DNA of 17,101 nt from CAG-791 sp002394525 (GTDB lineage: Bacteria; Bacillota; Clostridia; Lachnospirales; Lachnospiraceae), in the NCBI GenBank assembly GCA_946536955.1, contig CAMNFJ010000049.1:1-17101 (forward strand), read 5' to 3'. Both the position numbers and the translations under genes were made by a program. Below the pieces are notes generated by a model. It saw only the letters and a program-made list of their open reading frames with translations, was not told the DNA's origin and did not search any database. Of this stretch, positions 5,490 through 12,628 are shown one piece after another (positions within the stretch are counted from its first letter, which is position 1; each line of letters opens with the position of its first letter).

Positions 5490-7442
5490 TTATTCCTCTA
5501 CGGTGCAGTACATGAAGTACTTGAAGCCCAGAGGGGTGCTGAAGAAGCCCTTGACGCTCTTGTCCAGCATGTAGAGGTCGGTGTAGTAGTAGAGGGGGCA
5601 GATGGCGCCGGTGCTCATGAGCAGGTCCTCTGCTCTGTGCATCAACTCATAGCGCTTCTCAGTGTCTGTGCAGCTCTTGATGTCTGCGACCAGGACATCG
5701 TAGGTCTCCGCCCATGTGCCGTCCACGACCTTGGTGTCATAGCCCAGGTCTGTCAGGTCGAGGCTGTAGGCCTTTGTGTTCTTGTGGGCACCCTTGCCCA
5801 GCTGGCAGTCGTTGTTGCCGGAGTTGGTGATCCACATATCCAGCATGGAGATGGGGTCGTTGTAATCGCAGAGCCAGCCGTTGCGGGCGATGGAGTAGTC
5901 ACCGGCCTTCCTGGTGTTGAGGAAGGTGTTCCACTCCTGGTTCTCCAGGTTCATGGTGATGCCGACAGAGGCGAAGGCGCTCTGCAGGTACTCGGCGATG
6001 GCCTTGTGGGCATCGCTGGTGTTGTAGAGGTAGGTCAGAGTCGGGAAGTTCTTGACAGTCTGGGTCGCCTCGTCGAACTCATAGTATTTCTTCAGGACTT
6101 CGATTGCGGCTGCAAAGTTACTCTGAAGAGCCTCGGGAGCCACCTGGTAGTAACCGGCAAAGCCGTCGTTGTGGCCGGCGTTGGCGGAGAAATCGGTCTT
6201 GCCGTCAGCGTCTGTCAGGCCGCTGGAGACGAAGGAGGAGGCAGGAGTCTGTCCGCCCTGAGCGATCTGCTCAACGATGTAGTTGCGGTCAAAGAGCAGG
6301 GACAGGGCATTGCGGATCTCGGCGCGGGCCTCCTCGGCCTCCTTGCCCTCAAGACCGGAATCCTTGGGCAGGATGTCCTCATTGACATTCCAGCCGACAT
6401 AGTAGGTTCCCAGCTGGCCGGTGACGACGAACTCGTCGGGATACTGCTCCTTCAGAGCAGCGATCTCATTGGTCGGGACATCGTCGATCAGCTTCCAGGA
6501 GCCGTTCTCGAAGTTGGTCAGCATGTTGTTGGCATCGTCGGACATGTAGAAGTTGATGGCGGGCATGGTGACCTTGGCGGCATCATGGAAGCTCTCGTTC
6601 TTCTTCATGGTGATGACACTGTTGTGCTGCCATGCAGTCATGGTGTAGGGGCCGTTGCCGATGTAGGTGGAGGGATCGGTCGCCCATGCTTCGTTCTCAA
6701 CGACATCCTTGCGGACAGGCATGTAGGTCGGGAAGGCAAGAAGCTCGTTCCAGTAAGGGACCATCTGCTTGGTCGTGACTTCCAGAGTCTTGTCATCCAC
6801 AGCCTTGATGGCCAGCAGTTCGGGATCGGGATTGACATACTCCATCTCGGGAGTGCCGTCCTCGTTGGTCTTGCCGGTCTCCTTCTGCTCGGTCATCTCG
6901 TCATATCCGACGACCTGGTCAAACATGTAGCCGTAGTCGGAAGCGGTCTTGGGGTCTGCCGCGCGCTTCCAGGCAAACTCGAAGTCGCCGGCTGTCAGGG
7001 GCTGTCCGTCGGACCATTTGAGGCCGTCGAGCAGGGTATAGGTATAAGTGACCGTGCCGTCCTCGTTTTCTTTTCCTTCGACCAGCTCCTGAGCGCAGTC
7101 AGGAACGATCTTGTAGGAGCCGTCGCCCTCCTGCTCCCACTTTGCCAGGCCGGCAAAGGTGTGCAGGATCAGAGTTGCGCCGTCGACCGAACTGTTGAGA
7201 GCGGGATCGATGTTGTCGGGCTCGGACGCGATGCAGACATTGATTCCGTCCGCTGCGACCAGAGACTCATCGACCTCGGCAGGGGCGGCTTCTCCGCCCT
7301 CTTCCTCAGCCACTGCTTCGGCAGCTGCTTCGCCGGTCGCGCCCGCCGCCGCGCTGCCGCCGCCGTTGGCCGCGGAATCACCGCAGGCACACAGGCTGAT
7401 GGTCATCATGGCGCACAGAGCAAGTGCAAGTAATCTTTTCAT
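5490..7442 (-). CDS. oppA: Oligopeptide ABC transporter substrate-binding lipoprotein
   Basis: A 650-aa extracellular peptide-binding protein (SBP family 5) that captures peptides for the OppBCDF importer. The N-terminus is a lipoprotein signal (MKRLLALALCAMM) with lipobox LCAC, so Cys20 should be lipidated and anchor the mature protein to the membrane. An Ala/Gly/Glu-rich linker (to about residue 65) leads into the binding domain, which shows family patterns such as ASEPDNIDPALN, GLKWSDGQPLTAGDFEFAWKR and IGNGPYTM. ATG at 7440-7442 follows GGGAGGAAATC. It is the last gene of the opp cluster, 305 bp behind oppF and with its own structured leader, followed by a strong terminator. A location behind a leader fits separate, higher expression of the binding protein. 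The ligand range cannot be read from sequence. Confidence 0.95.
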   Translation of the reverse strand: MKRLLALALCAMMTISLCACGDSAANGGGSAAAGATGEAAAEAVAEEEGGEAAPAEVDESLVAADGINVCIASEPDNIDPALNSSVDGATLILHTFAGLAKWEQEGDGSYKIVPDCAQELVEGKENEDGTVTYTYTLLDGLKWSDGQPLTAGDFEFAWKRAADPKTASDYGYMFDQVVGYDEMTEQKETGKTNEDGTPEMEYVNPDPELLAIKAVDDKTLEVTTKQMVPYWNELLAFPTYMPVRKDVVENEAWATDPSTYIGNGPYTMTAWQHNSVITMKKNESFHDAAKVTMPAINFYMSDDANNMLTNFENGSWKLIDDVPTNEIAALKEQYPDEFVVTGQLGTYYVGWNVNEDILPKDSGLEGKEAEEARAEIRNALSLLFDRNYIVEQIAQGGQTPASSFVSSGLTDADGKTDFSANAGHNDGFAGYYQVAPEALQSNFAAAIEVLKKYYEFDEATQTVKNFPTLTYLYNTSDAHKAIAEYLQSAFASVGITMNLENQEWNTFLNTRKAGDYSIARNGWLCDYNDPISMLDMWITNSGNNDCQLGKGAHKNTKAYSLDLTDLGYDTKVVDGTWAETYDVLVADIKSCTDTEKRYELMHRAEDLLMSTGAICPLYYYTDLYMLDKSVKGFFSTPLGFKYFMYCTVEE

Positions 7443-7747
7443 GATTTCCTCCCTAAAAAACTACTCTGCCGCATGGTAAAAAATGCTCTTCTTTTTCCAT
7501 GCCGGCAAAAGAATCCAGGCTTTTCGGACCGTAAAGGAGCCTCCAAGCCAAAGTTACACGCAGCTGCCGCCCGGGCTGAAAAAAGCAGAGACGCAACTGC
7601 AGACAGCGCAGGAATCCTGCGCCGCCTTTCCAAAGCCACTGCGGTCTACCCCGCCTGCAAAAAGCAGGTGAAGGGCCGCGCCCGCAGAACTTTTACGATA
7701 TGAAATGATAGAAAAAACAGGGAAAACCGGGGACCGGTCCCGCCGGA
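7443..7747 (-). promoter_or_regulatory. oppF-oppA intergenic leader with several hairpins
   Basis: This 305-bp stretch holds no convincing gene. Reading toward oppA on the minus strand: a weak hairpin and T-tract next to the oppF stop; a CCTGC/GCAGG hairpin (7654-7668); a near-perfect 17-bp palindrome with 8-bp arms, GCGCAGGA and TCCTGCGC (7606-7622); and a hairpin with GCATGG/CCATGC arms plus AAAA/TTTT pairs (7471-7502) close to the oppA ribosome binding site. No good -35/-10 pair was found. The palindrome could be an operator or a leader stem. Confidence 0.5.
7712..7746 (-). terminator. Possible weak terminator or attenuator after oppF
   Basis: On the minus strand CCGG (7743-7746) pairs with CCGG (7727-7730) around a GGA/TCC stem containing the palindrome GGGACCGGTCCC (7730-7741), with a 2-nt bulge. 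TTTT (7723-7726) and TTTTTT (7712-7717) follow. It starts directly after the oppF stop codon at 7748. The stem is short, so partial rather than full termination is the likely effect. Confidence 0.35.
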
Positions 7748-8740
7748 TCAGCCGATCTCCTCGATCCGGTGGCAGGCCACGAAGCGGCCCTTCTCGATCT
7801 CCCGCAGCTCCGGCATGCTCTCCTTACAGGACTCCTTTGCGTAAGGGCAGCGCGTGTGGAAGGGGCATCCGGGAGGCGCGTTCAGGGGGCTTGGGATCTC
7901 GCCGGTCATCTCGATCCTCTGGTTGGCCCGGGCCTTCACGGGATCCGGCACCGGCACCGCCGAGATCAGGGCCCTGGTGTAGGGGTGCAGGGGCCTGTCA
8001 TAGATCTCATTGGCATCCGCCAGCTCGACCATATGGCCCAGGTACATGACCGCGATCCGGTCGGAAATATGGCGCACGACCAGGAGGTCATGGGCGATGA
8101 AGAGGTAGGTCAGGCCCAGCTTTTCCTGCAGCTCATCGAACATGTTGATGACCTGGGCCTGGATGGAGACGTCAAGCGCGGAGACCGGCTCGTCGCAGAC
8201 GATAAAGTCGGGCCTGACTGCCAGGGCCCTCGCGATGCCGACCCTCTGGCGCTGTCCGCCCGAAAATTCATGGGCATAGCGGGCCGCGTGCTCGGAGTTG
8301 AGTCCGACGTGGGCCATGAGCTCCAGGATCCTCTCCCGGCGCTCCTCCTTCGTCTTGTACATACGGCGGACATCCAGGGGCTCGCCGATGATATCCGCGA
8401 CCGTCATGCGGGGATCCAGTGAGGAATAGGGATCCTGAAAGACCATGGTCGCCTTGGCGCGGAAATCCTCGATGTCCTTCTGGGTGCGGACGGGCTTTCC
8501 GCGGTAGATCACCTCGCCGCCCGTGGGCTTGTAGAGATGCAGGATGGTCCTGCCGGCCGTGGTCTTGCCGCAGCCGGACTCGCCGACCAGGCCCAGGGTC
8601 TCTCCCTCTCTGATATCAAAGGAGATATCGTCCACGGCCTTGAGGGGTTTTGTCTGGAAAAATCCCGTGTTGATCGGGAAATATTGTTTGAGATGGCTGA
8701 CCCGGATGAGCGGCTCGCCGTTGTTGTTCTGATTGCTCAT
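7748..8740 (-). CDS. oppF: Oligopeptide ABC transporter ATP-binding protein OppF
   Basis: A 330-aa ATPase that, paired with OppD, powers peptide import on the cytoplasmic side. It shows Walker A GESGCGKT (53-60), the Q-loop FQDPYSSLDPR, the signature SGGQRQR (160-166), Walker B FIVCDEP with E184, and the switch His217. The C-terminal oligopeptide-transporter extension has Cys292, 298, 305 and 323, a pattern known to bind a 4Fe-4S cluster in some dipeptide-transporter ATPases; cluster binding here is inference. ATG at 8738-8740 follows AAGGAG (8747-8752). It begins 22 bp after the oppD stop, so the two are co-transcribed and probably translated together. Confidence 0.95.
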   Translation of the reverse strand: MSNQNNNGEPLIRVSHLKQYFPINTGFFQTKPLKAVDDISFDIREGETLGLVGESGCGKTTAGRTILHLYKPTGGEVIYRGKPVRTQKDIEDFRAKATMVFQDPYSSLDPRMTVADIIGEPLDVRRMYKTKEERRERILELMAHVGLNSEHAARYAHEFSGGQRQRVGIARALAVRPDFIVCDEPVSALDVSIQAQVINMFDELQEKLGLTYLFIAHDLLVVRHISDRIAVMYLGHMVELADANEIYDRPLHPYTRALISAVPVPDPVKARANQRIEMTGEIPSPLNAPPGCPFHTRCPYAKESCKESMPELREIEKGRFVACHRIEEIG

Positions 8741-8762
8741 TGATTACTCCTTATAGCCCGCA

Positions 8763-9743
8763 TCAGCTCTGGTCGGCTGCTTTTCGTACATTTATCCAGC
8801 AGGCGGCCTGGTGGTCGTCGTTGATCTGGAACCTCTGGCAGGATTCGCGGATGCAGATCTTCATGGCGGCGTCACAGCGGGGCGCGAAGGCGCAGCCCTT
8901 GGGCATGTTCAGCAGGTCGATCGGGGTTCCGGTGATAGGCTGCAGTCTCTGTCCCTCGTTTCCTGTTGTCGGGATGGAGCGGAGCAGGCCCTTGGTATAT
9001 TCGTGACAGGGGTTATAAAAGATCTCATCGGCCGTGCCCTGCTCACAGATGGAGCCCGCGTACATGACGACGACCTCGTCGCAGAGCTGGGCTACGACGC
9101 CCAGGTCATGGGTGATCATGATGATGGCCATGCCCATTTCCCTCTGGATATCCTTCATGAGCTCCAGAATGCCGGCCTGGATGGTCACGTCCAGGGCCGT
9201 CGTCGGTTCGTCGGCGATCAGGATGTCGGGCTCGCAGGCCAGGGCCATGGCGATCATGACTCTCTGCCGCATGCCGCCGGAAAACTCAAAGGGATACTGC
9301 TTCATCCTCTTTTCCGGTTCATTGACGTTGACCAGGCGCAGCATCTCCACTGCCCTGTCCCAGGCCTCCTTTTTGTTGCGGTCCGTGTGCAGCAGGATGG
9401 CTTCCATCAGCTGCTTTCCGATCGTATAGGTCGGGTTGAGGCTGGTCATGGGATCCTGGAATATGATGGAGATCTTGTTGCCGCGGATATTTTTCATGAC
9501 CTTTTCGTCGGCGCCGACCAGCTCCTGTCCGTCATACTTGATGGAGCCGGAGACGATCTTTCCGGTGGATGCCAGGATCTGCATGATCGAGTAGGCCGTC
9601 ACCGATTTGCCGGAGCCGGATTCGCCCACGATCCCCAGGACCTTTCCGCGTTCGAGATTGAAAGAAACGCCGTTCACTGCGCGCACCTCGCCCGCATCGG
9701 TAAAAAAGGAGGTGTGCAGGTCTTTTACTTCTAATAGAGCCAT
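8763..9743 (-). CDS. oppD: Oligopeptide ABC transporter ATP-binding protein OppD
   Basis: A 326-aa ATPase, partner of OppF. Walker A GESGSGKS (40-47), Q-loop FQDPMTSLNPT, signature SGGMRQR (155-161), Walker B ILIADEP with E179, and switch His212 are all present, so it should be catalytically competent. A C-terminal peptide-transporter extension carries a cysteine group (Cys284, 290, 297, 302, 315), as in relatives reported to hold an Fe-S cluster. ATG at 9741-9743 follows AGAGG with 7-nt spacing. The gene lies 61 bp after oppC with a 9-bp stem-loop in the gap, and 22 bp before oppF. Confidence 0.95.
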   Translation of the reverse strand: MALLEVKDLHTSFFTDAGEVRAVNGVSFNLERGKVLGIVGESGSGKSVTAYSIMQILASTGKIVSGSIKYDGQELVGADEKVMKNIRGNKISIIFQDPMTSLNPTYTIGKQLMEAILLHTDRNKKEAWDRAVEMLRLVNVNEPEKRMKQYPFEFSGGMRQRVMIAMALACEPDILIADEPTTALDVTIQAGILELMKDIQREMGMAIIMITHDLGVVAQLCDEVVVMYAGSICEQGTADEIFYNPCHEYTKGLLRSIPTTGNEGQRLQPITGTPIDLLNMPKGCAFAPRCDAAMKICIRESCQRFQINDDHQAACWINVRKAADQS

Positions 9744-9762
9744 TGTTTTTCCTCTTTTGTGG

Positions 9763-9791
9763 CTGACAGCTATAACCTTTTCAGCTGTCAG
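9763..9791 (-). other. Intra-operon stem-loop between oppC and oppD
   Basis: Perfect 9-bp arms CTGACAGCT (9763-9771) and AGCTGTCAG (9783-9791) enclose an 11-nt loop, right after the oppC stop and about 10 nt before the oppD ribosome binding site. There is no U-tract after it. It could stabilise the 3' end of an oppBC mRNA or set relative expression of the halves of the operon. Confidence 0.6.
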
Positions 9792-9804
9792 GTACTGTGC
9801 CGTA

Positions 9805-10869
9805 TTATCCGTTCAGCTTGGGATCGAAGGCATCGCGCAGGCCGTCGCCAAAGAGGTTGAGGGAGAGCACGATCAGGGAGATCACCAGGGCCGGGATGAC
9901 CAGGCGGTAGGGATAGGACTTAAGTCCGTTGAGCGCGTCGGAAGCGAGAGAACCCAGCGAGGGCATGGGGGCGTTGACGCCCAGGCCCAGGAAGGACAGG
10001 TAGCTCTCGGTAAAGATCGCGTTGGGGATCTGCAGGGCCGTCGAAATGACGATGACCGAGATCGAGTTGGGGATCAGGTGCTTGCGGATGACCCAGCCGG
10101 CCTTTGCCCCGCTGGCCTGGGCGGCAAGGACGTATTCCTGTTCGCGCAGGGACAGGATCTGGCCGCGGATCAGGCGGGACATGGAGACCCAGTAGAGCAG
10201 CGCGAAGATGATGAAGAGGGAGATGATATTGGATCCGATCTTCTCCAGGACGGTCCCCTCCAGGGCCTTGCCCAGCGGTTCACGCAGGACGGAGGCCAGC
10301 AGGATGACCATCAGCATGTCGGGGAGCGAGTAGATGATATCGACGATCCTCATGATGATGATATCCACCATACCTCCCGCGTAGCCGGCCACCGAGCCGA
10401 CGACCAGGCCGATGACCAGGACGATGATACTGGCAAAAAAGCCGACCGCCAGGGAAATGCGGGTTCCGTAGATCACGCGGATAAAATAGTCGCGCCCCGA
10501 GGAGTCCGTGCCGAACACATGGGGGAAGACCTTCTCTCCCGCCTCGATCCTGGCCTCCTCCGAGGTCGAATATTCAAAGGGCTTGAGGTTGTTAAAGGAT
10601 GCGTCCACGGGCTTTCCGGGGACGATACCCAGCATGGATTCATATTTATAGGGCCAGAACATGGGCACCAGGATCGAGGAGACCGTGATGAGCACGATGA
10701 TAAAAAAGCTCACCATGGCGACCTTGTTCTTTTTCAGCCGCCGGAGGCCGTCCTGAAAAGCGGTCGTGGAGGGCCGCATCTTGACCATGTATTCCTTTTC
10801 TTCTTCGCTTGCCGGCAGCAGGTCATCCACATTCACCTGCATGCTCAGTTTTTTCAGATTGCTGTCCAT
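9805..10869 (-). CDS. oppC: Oligopeptide ABC transporter permease OppC
   Basis: A 354-aa integral membrane protein that forms the peptide channel with OppB. A long cytoplasmic N-terminus (about 48 residues, acidic then basic) precedes the first membrane segment (VAMVSFFIIVLITVSSILVP). A large extracytoplasmic loop follows, then the transporter core with the EAA-type coupling loop (REQEYVLAAQASGAKAGWVI) that docks on the ATPases, and the typical ending LFGDGLRDAFDPKLNG. ATG at 10867-10869 follows TGGAGG with short spacing. It begins 18 bp after the oppB stop. The DppC/OppC family is certain; the choice of Opp over Dpp rests on the cluster and is a convention. Confidence 0.94.
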   Translation of the reverse strand: MDSNLKKLSMQVNVDDLLPASEEEKEYMVKMRPSTTAFQDGLRRLKKNKVAMVSFFIIVLITVSSILVPMFWPYKYESMLGIVPGKPVDASFNNLKPFEYSTSEEARIEAGEKVFPHVFGTDSSGRDYFIRVIYGTRISLAVGFFASIIVLVIGLVVGSVAGYAGGMVDIIIMRIVDIIYSLPDMLMVILLASVLREPLGKALEGTVLEKIGSNIISLFIIFALLYWVSMSRLIRGQILSLREQEYVLAAQASGAKAGWVIRKHLIPNSISVIVISTALQIPNAIFTESYLSFLGLGVNAPMPSLGSLASDALNGLKSYPYRLVIPALVISLIVLSLNLFGDGLRDAFDPKLNG

Positions 10870-10887
10870 TTTTCCTCCAGATCAAAA

Positions 10888-11814
10888 TTACTCCAGGGTG
10901 ATCCTGGGATCGACGACCTTGTACATGATGTCACTGATCAGGTTCATGACGACGATCAGGGTCGCCAGCACGATCGTGGTGCCCATGATCATCATGTAGT
11001 CACGGTTGATGATGCTGCTGACAAAGGCCCTGCCGATCCCGGGCACGGCAAAGATCTGCTCGACGACCAGGGAGCCGGTGACGATATAGGCCAGCATGGG
11101 ACCAAAATAGGTGATGACCGGGATCAGGGAATTCTTGAGCGCGTGGCCGAAGATGATCTTGTTGGCGGGCACGCCCTTGGCTTTTGCTGTCCGGATGTAG
11201 TCCTGCCCCAGGACATCCAGCATGGACGACCGCGTCAGCCTGGTGATGTAGGCCATGGGATAGAGCATGAGCGTGATGACCGGCAGGATCAGGCCTCCGG
11301 CCTCCGCGCCGTTGGCCGGCAGCACATGGAGCCTGATGGCGAAAATGACCAGGAGCAGGGACCCCATGATAAAGGACGGCATGGAGACAAAGGCCGTCGT
11401 GATGACCATAATGATCCTGTCGGGGATGGTATTTCTGTTCAGGGCAGCGCAGGCTCCCAGGACAACTCCGCAGACCAGGGCCAGCACAGCCGCGATGACA
11501 CCCAGCTTGGCGCTGGTCTTGAGGCCGTCTCCCATGATGTCGATGACCATGCGCCCCCTCTGCTTGAGCGAAGGGCCGAAGCGCAGGTGGACCACATCAT
11601 TCAAATAGGTGAAATACTGAGTGCTCAGCGGCTTGTCCAGTCCGTACTTGGCTTCCAGAGCCTGCTGGGCAGCCTTGGAAATGGCCTTTTCACCGACAAA
11701 GGGACCGCCCGGCACCGCGTGCATGATAAAAAAGGTCAGCGTAAAAACGACCCACACCGTGAAAACAGCAAGGATCAGGCGCTTGATTATGTAACTGATC
11801 GTTTTGGGATTCAT
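10888..11814 (-). CDS. oppB: Oligopeptide ABC transporter permease OppB
   Basis: A 308-aa membrane permease, first gene of the opp cluster. It has the classic start YIIKRLILAVFTVWVVFTLTFFIMHAVPG-type first helix with the MHAVPGGPF turn, six predicted membrane segments, the coupling loop with GQDYIRTAKAKGVPANKI, and the family end PGIGRAFVSSIINRDYMMIMG followed by a last helix and VVDPRITLE. ATG at 11812-11814; the only Shine-Dalgarno is a GGAG 10 nt upstream that is caught in a small hairpin. The transcript starts about 345 nt upstream, so expression may be set in the leader. Confidence 0.94.
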   Translation of the reverse strand: MNPKTISYIIKRLILAVFTVWVVFTLTFFIMHAVPGGPFVGEKAISKAAQQALEAKYGLDKPLSTQYFTYLNDVVHLRFGPSLKQRGRMVIDIMGDGLKTSAKLGVIAAVLALVCGVVLGACAALNRNTIPDRIIMVITTAFVSMPSFIMGSLLLVIFAIRLHVLPANGAEAGGLILPVITLMLYPMAYITRLTRSSMLDVLGQDYIRTAKAKGVPANKIIFGHALKNSLIPVITYFGPMLAYIVTGSLVVEQIFAVPGIGRAFVSSIINRDYMMIMGTTIVLATLIVVMNLISDIMYKVVDPRITLE

Positions 11815-12161
11815 AAGATAAAATCTCCGTTCCGGAGCGTTTCCTGCGCGATGCAGCAGACAGAATGTGCCGGGAGGAACACCCTGTGCAATAAAGCAAA
11901 AGGCACATTGTATTCCACGGCGATTTCCATAGAGAAGGGATTGAGAATTTCAACAAGGGTCTCAGCTGAGCGCCCGGCTTCCCGACTGAGGTCAGGAATC
12001 CCGCGCGACAGAAAATAAACAGGAACAATACCGCTGTAATGCAAACGTACTTTTCGCCGGGGCCGGTGCGACGCTCCGCACATCAGCCACCCTGCGCTTT
12101 TGTGGATGTAACTGTGTTGTGTTAATTAATGTGTGTAATTTTGTATTTACGCACACATAGT
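11815..12161 (-). promoter_or_regulatory. Long 5' leader of the opp operon
   Basis: About 345 nt of untranslated RNA are predicted from the promoter at 12168-12196 to oppB. Structures seen: a first stem-loop at the very 5' end (12129-12138 with 12147-12158, 10 bp with a 2-nt bulge); GTGCG/CGCAC (12066-12070, 12077-12081); the palindrome CTCAGCTGAG near 11960-11970; and CTCCG-GAA-CGGAG (11825-11837), whose 3' arm contains the oppB Shine-Dalgarno. No open reading frame with a good ribosome binding site and no known riboswitch core was recognised. Confidence 0.5.
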
Positions 12162-12167
12162 TTTTAT

Positions 12168-12196
12168 ATTATATACCAACTGTATATCTTCTTCAA
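12168..12196 (-). promoter_or_regulatory. oppB: Sigma-A-type promoter of the opp operon
   Basis: TTGAAG (12191-12196) and a perfect TATAAT (12168-12173) are 17 bp apart on the minus strand, inside an AT-rich island (about 12115-12240) that stands out from the GC-rich surroundings. The predicted start is near 12161. Confidence 0.8.
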
Positions 12197-12308
12197 CCAT
12201 ATACAATATGTTGTTCATCTATATATGTCATATCATTTGCGCATTCACAAAAGCCGCAATCTCCGGAAGTATCAGCAGGCAGCCATGCCCGGGGAAATTC
12301 CTCAAAAA

Positions 12309-12404
12309 GCACAGACAGCGCACAGAAAAGAAGCGCAGACAGCGCACAGAAAAGAAGTGCAGACAGCGCACAGAAAAGAAGCGCAGACAGCGCACAGAAA
12401 AAAG
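12309..12404. repeat. Four 24-bp tandem repeats behind the cysK terminator
   Basis: Units 12309-12332, 12333-12356, 12357-12380 and 12381-12404 share the form GCGCAGACAGCGCACAGAAA plus AGAA, with only one to three changes each. Each unit has an internal half-repeat (GCACAGACAGC, GCACAGAAAAG). The array has no spacers, so it is a simple tandem repeat. It lies between the cysK terminator and the opp promoter; on the minus strand its T-rich part continues the U-tract. Confidence 0.93.
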
Positions 12405-12430
12405 ACCGGAAAGCACATGGCTTTCCGGTC
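12398..12430 (-). terminator. Rho-independent terminator of cysK
   Basis: Perfect 11-bp arms GACCGGAAAGC (12404-12414) and GCTTTCCGGTC (12420-12430) with a 5-nt loop, followed on the minus strand by TTTTTT (12398-12403). It lies about 155 bp past the cysK stop, so the decayed duplicate of the cysK end is inside the transcript. Confidence 0.92.
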
Positions 12431-12506
12431 CCTTCGAAGACCTGTATTCTATGTCATCACTGGCCGTGCCCTGCGGGGCCACGCCGCCAGCCTCCTGTCC
12501 CGTTCG

Positions 12507-12628
12507 GGGCAATTGACATCCGTCAGTCCGTAAAAAGAGCTGTGGAACAACAGCGTCAGCCGCCGTCGGGCAATTGACACCCGTCAGTCCGTAAAAAGGG
12601 CTGTGGAATAGTAGCGGTCGCCGCTGTC
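12507..12628. repeat. 61-bp tandem duplication of the cysK 3' end
   Basis: Copies 12507-12567 and 12568-12628 are directly adjacent and match at about 52 of 61 positions. The second holds the functional cysK end (PDSGDRYYSTALFTD, stop at 12584-12586). In the first, the same frame reads PDGG-stop-RCCSTALFTD-stop, so it is a decayed, untranslated copy. Confidence 0.88.

Noticed and set aside
5637..7433. 598-codon open frame on the plus strand
   Set aside because: It is fully antisense to oppA, with a repetitive Val/Gly/Asp composition and no recognisable domain.
9607..12018. 803-codon open frame on the plus strand
   Set aside because: It lies antisense to oppB, oppC and the start of oppD, which have clear family motifs. 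Its His/Asp/Gln-rich, low-complexity product is typical of the complement of GC-rich genes.
12077..12097. T-box-like word AGGGTGG in the opp leader (minus strand)
   Set aside because: The sequence continues CTGATGTGCGG and does not follow the AGGGTGGNACCGCG consensus; no antiterminator/terminator pair follows.
12309..12404. CRISPR-like array
   Set aside because: The 24-bp units are contiguous with no spacers, and no cas genes are nearby; it is a simple tandem repeat.
12129..12533. 134-codon plus-strand frame containing AQTAHRKE repeats
   Set aside because: It has no good ribosome binding site, crosses the opp promoter and the cysK terminator, and the repeat is open in other frames and on the other strand too.
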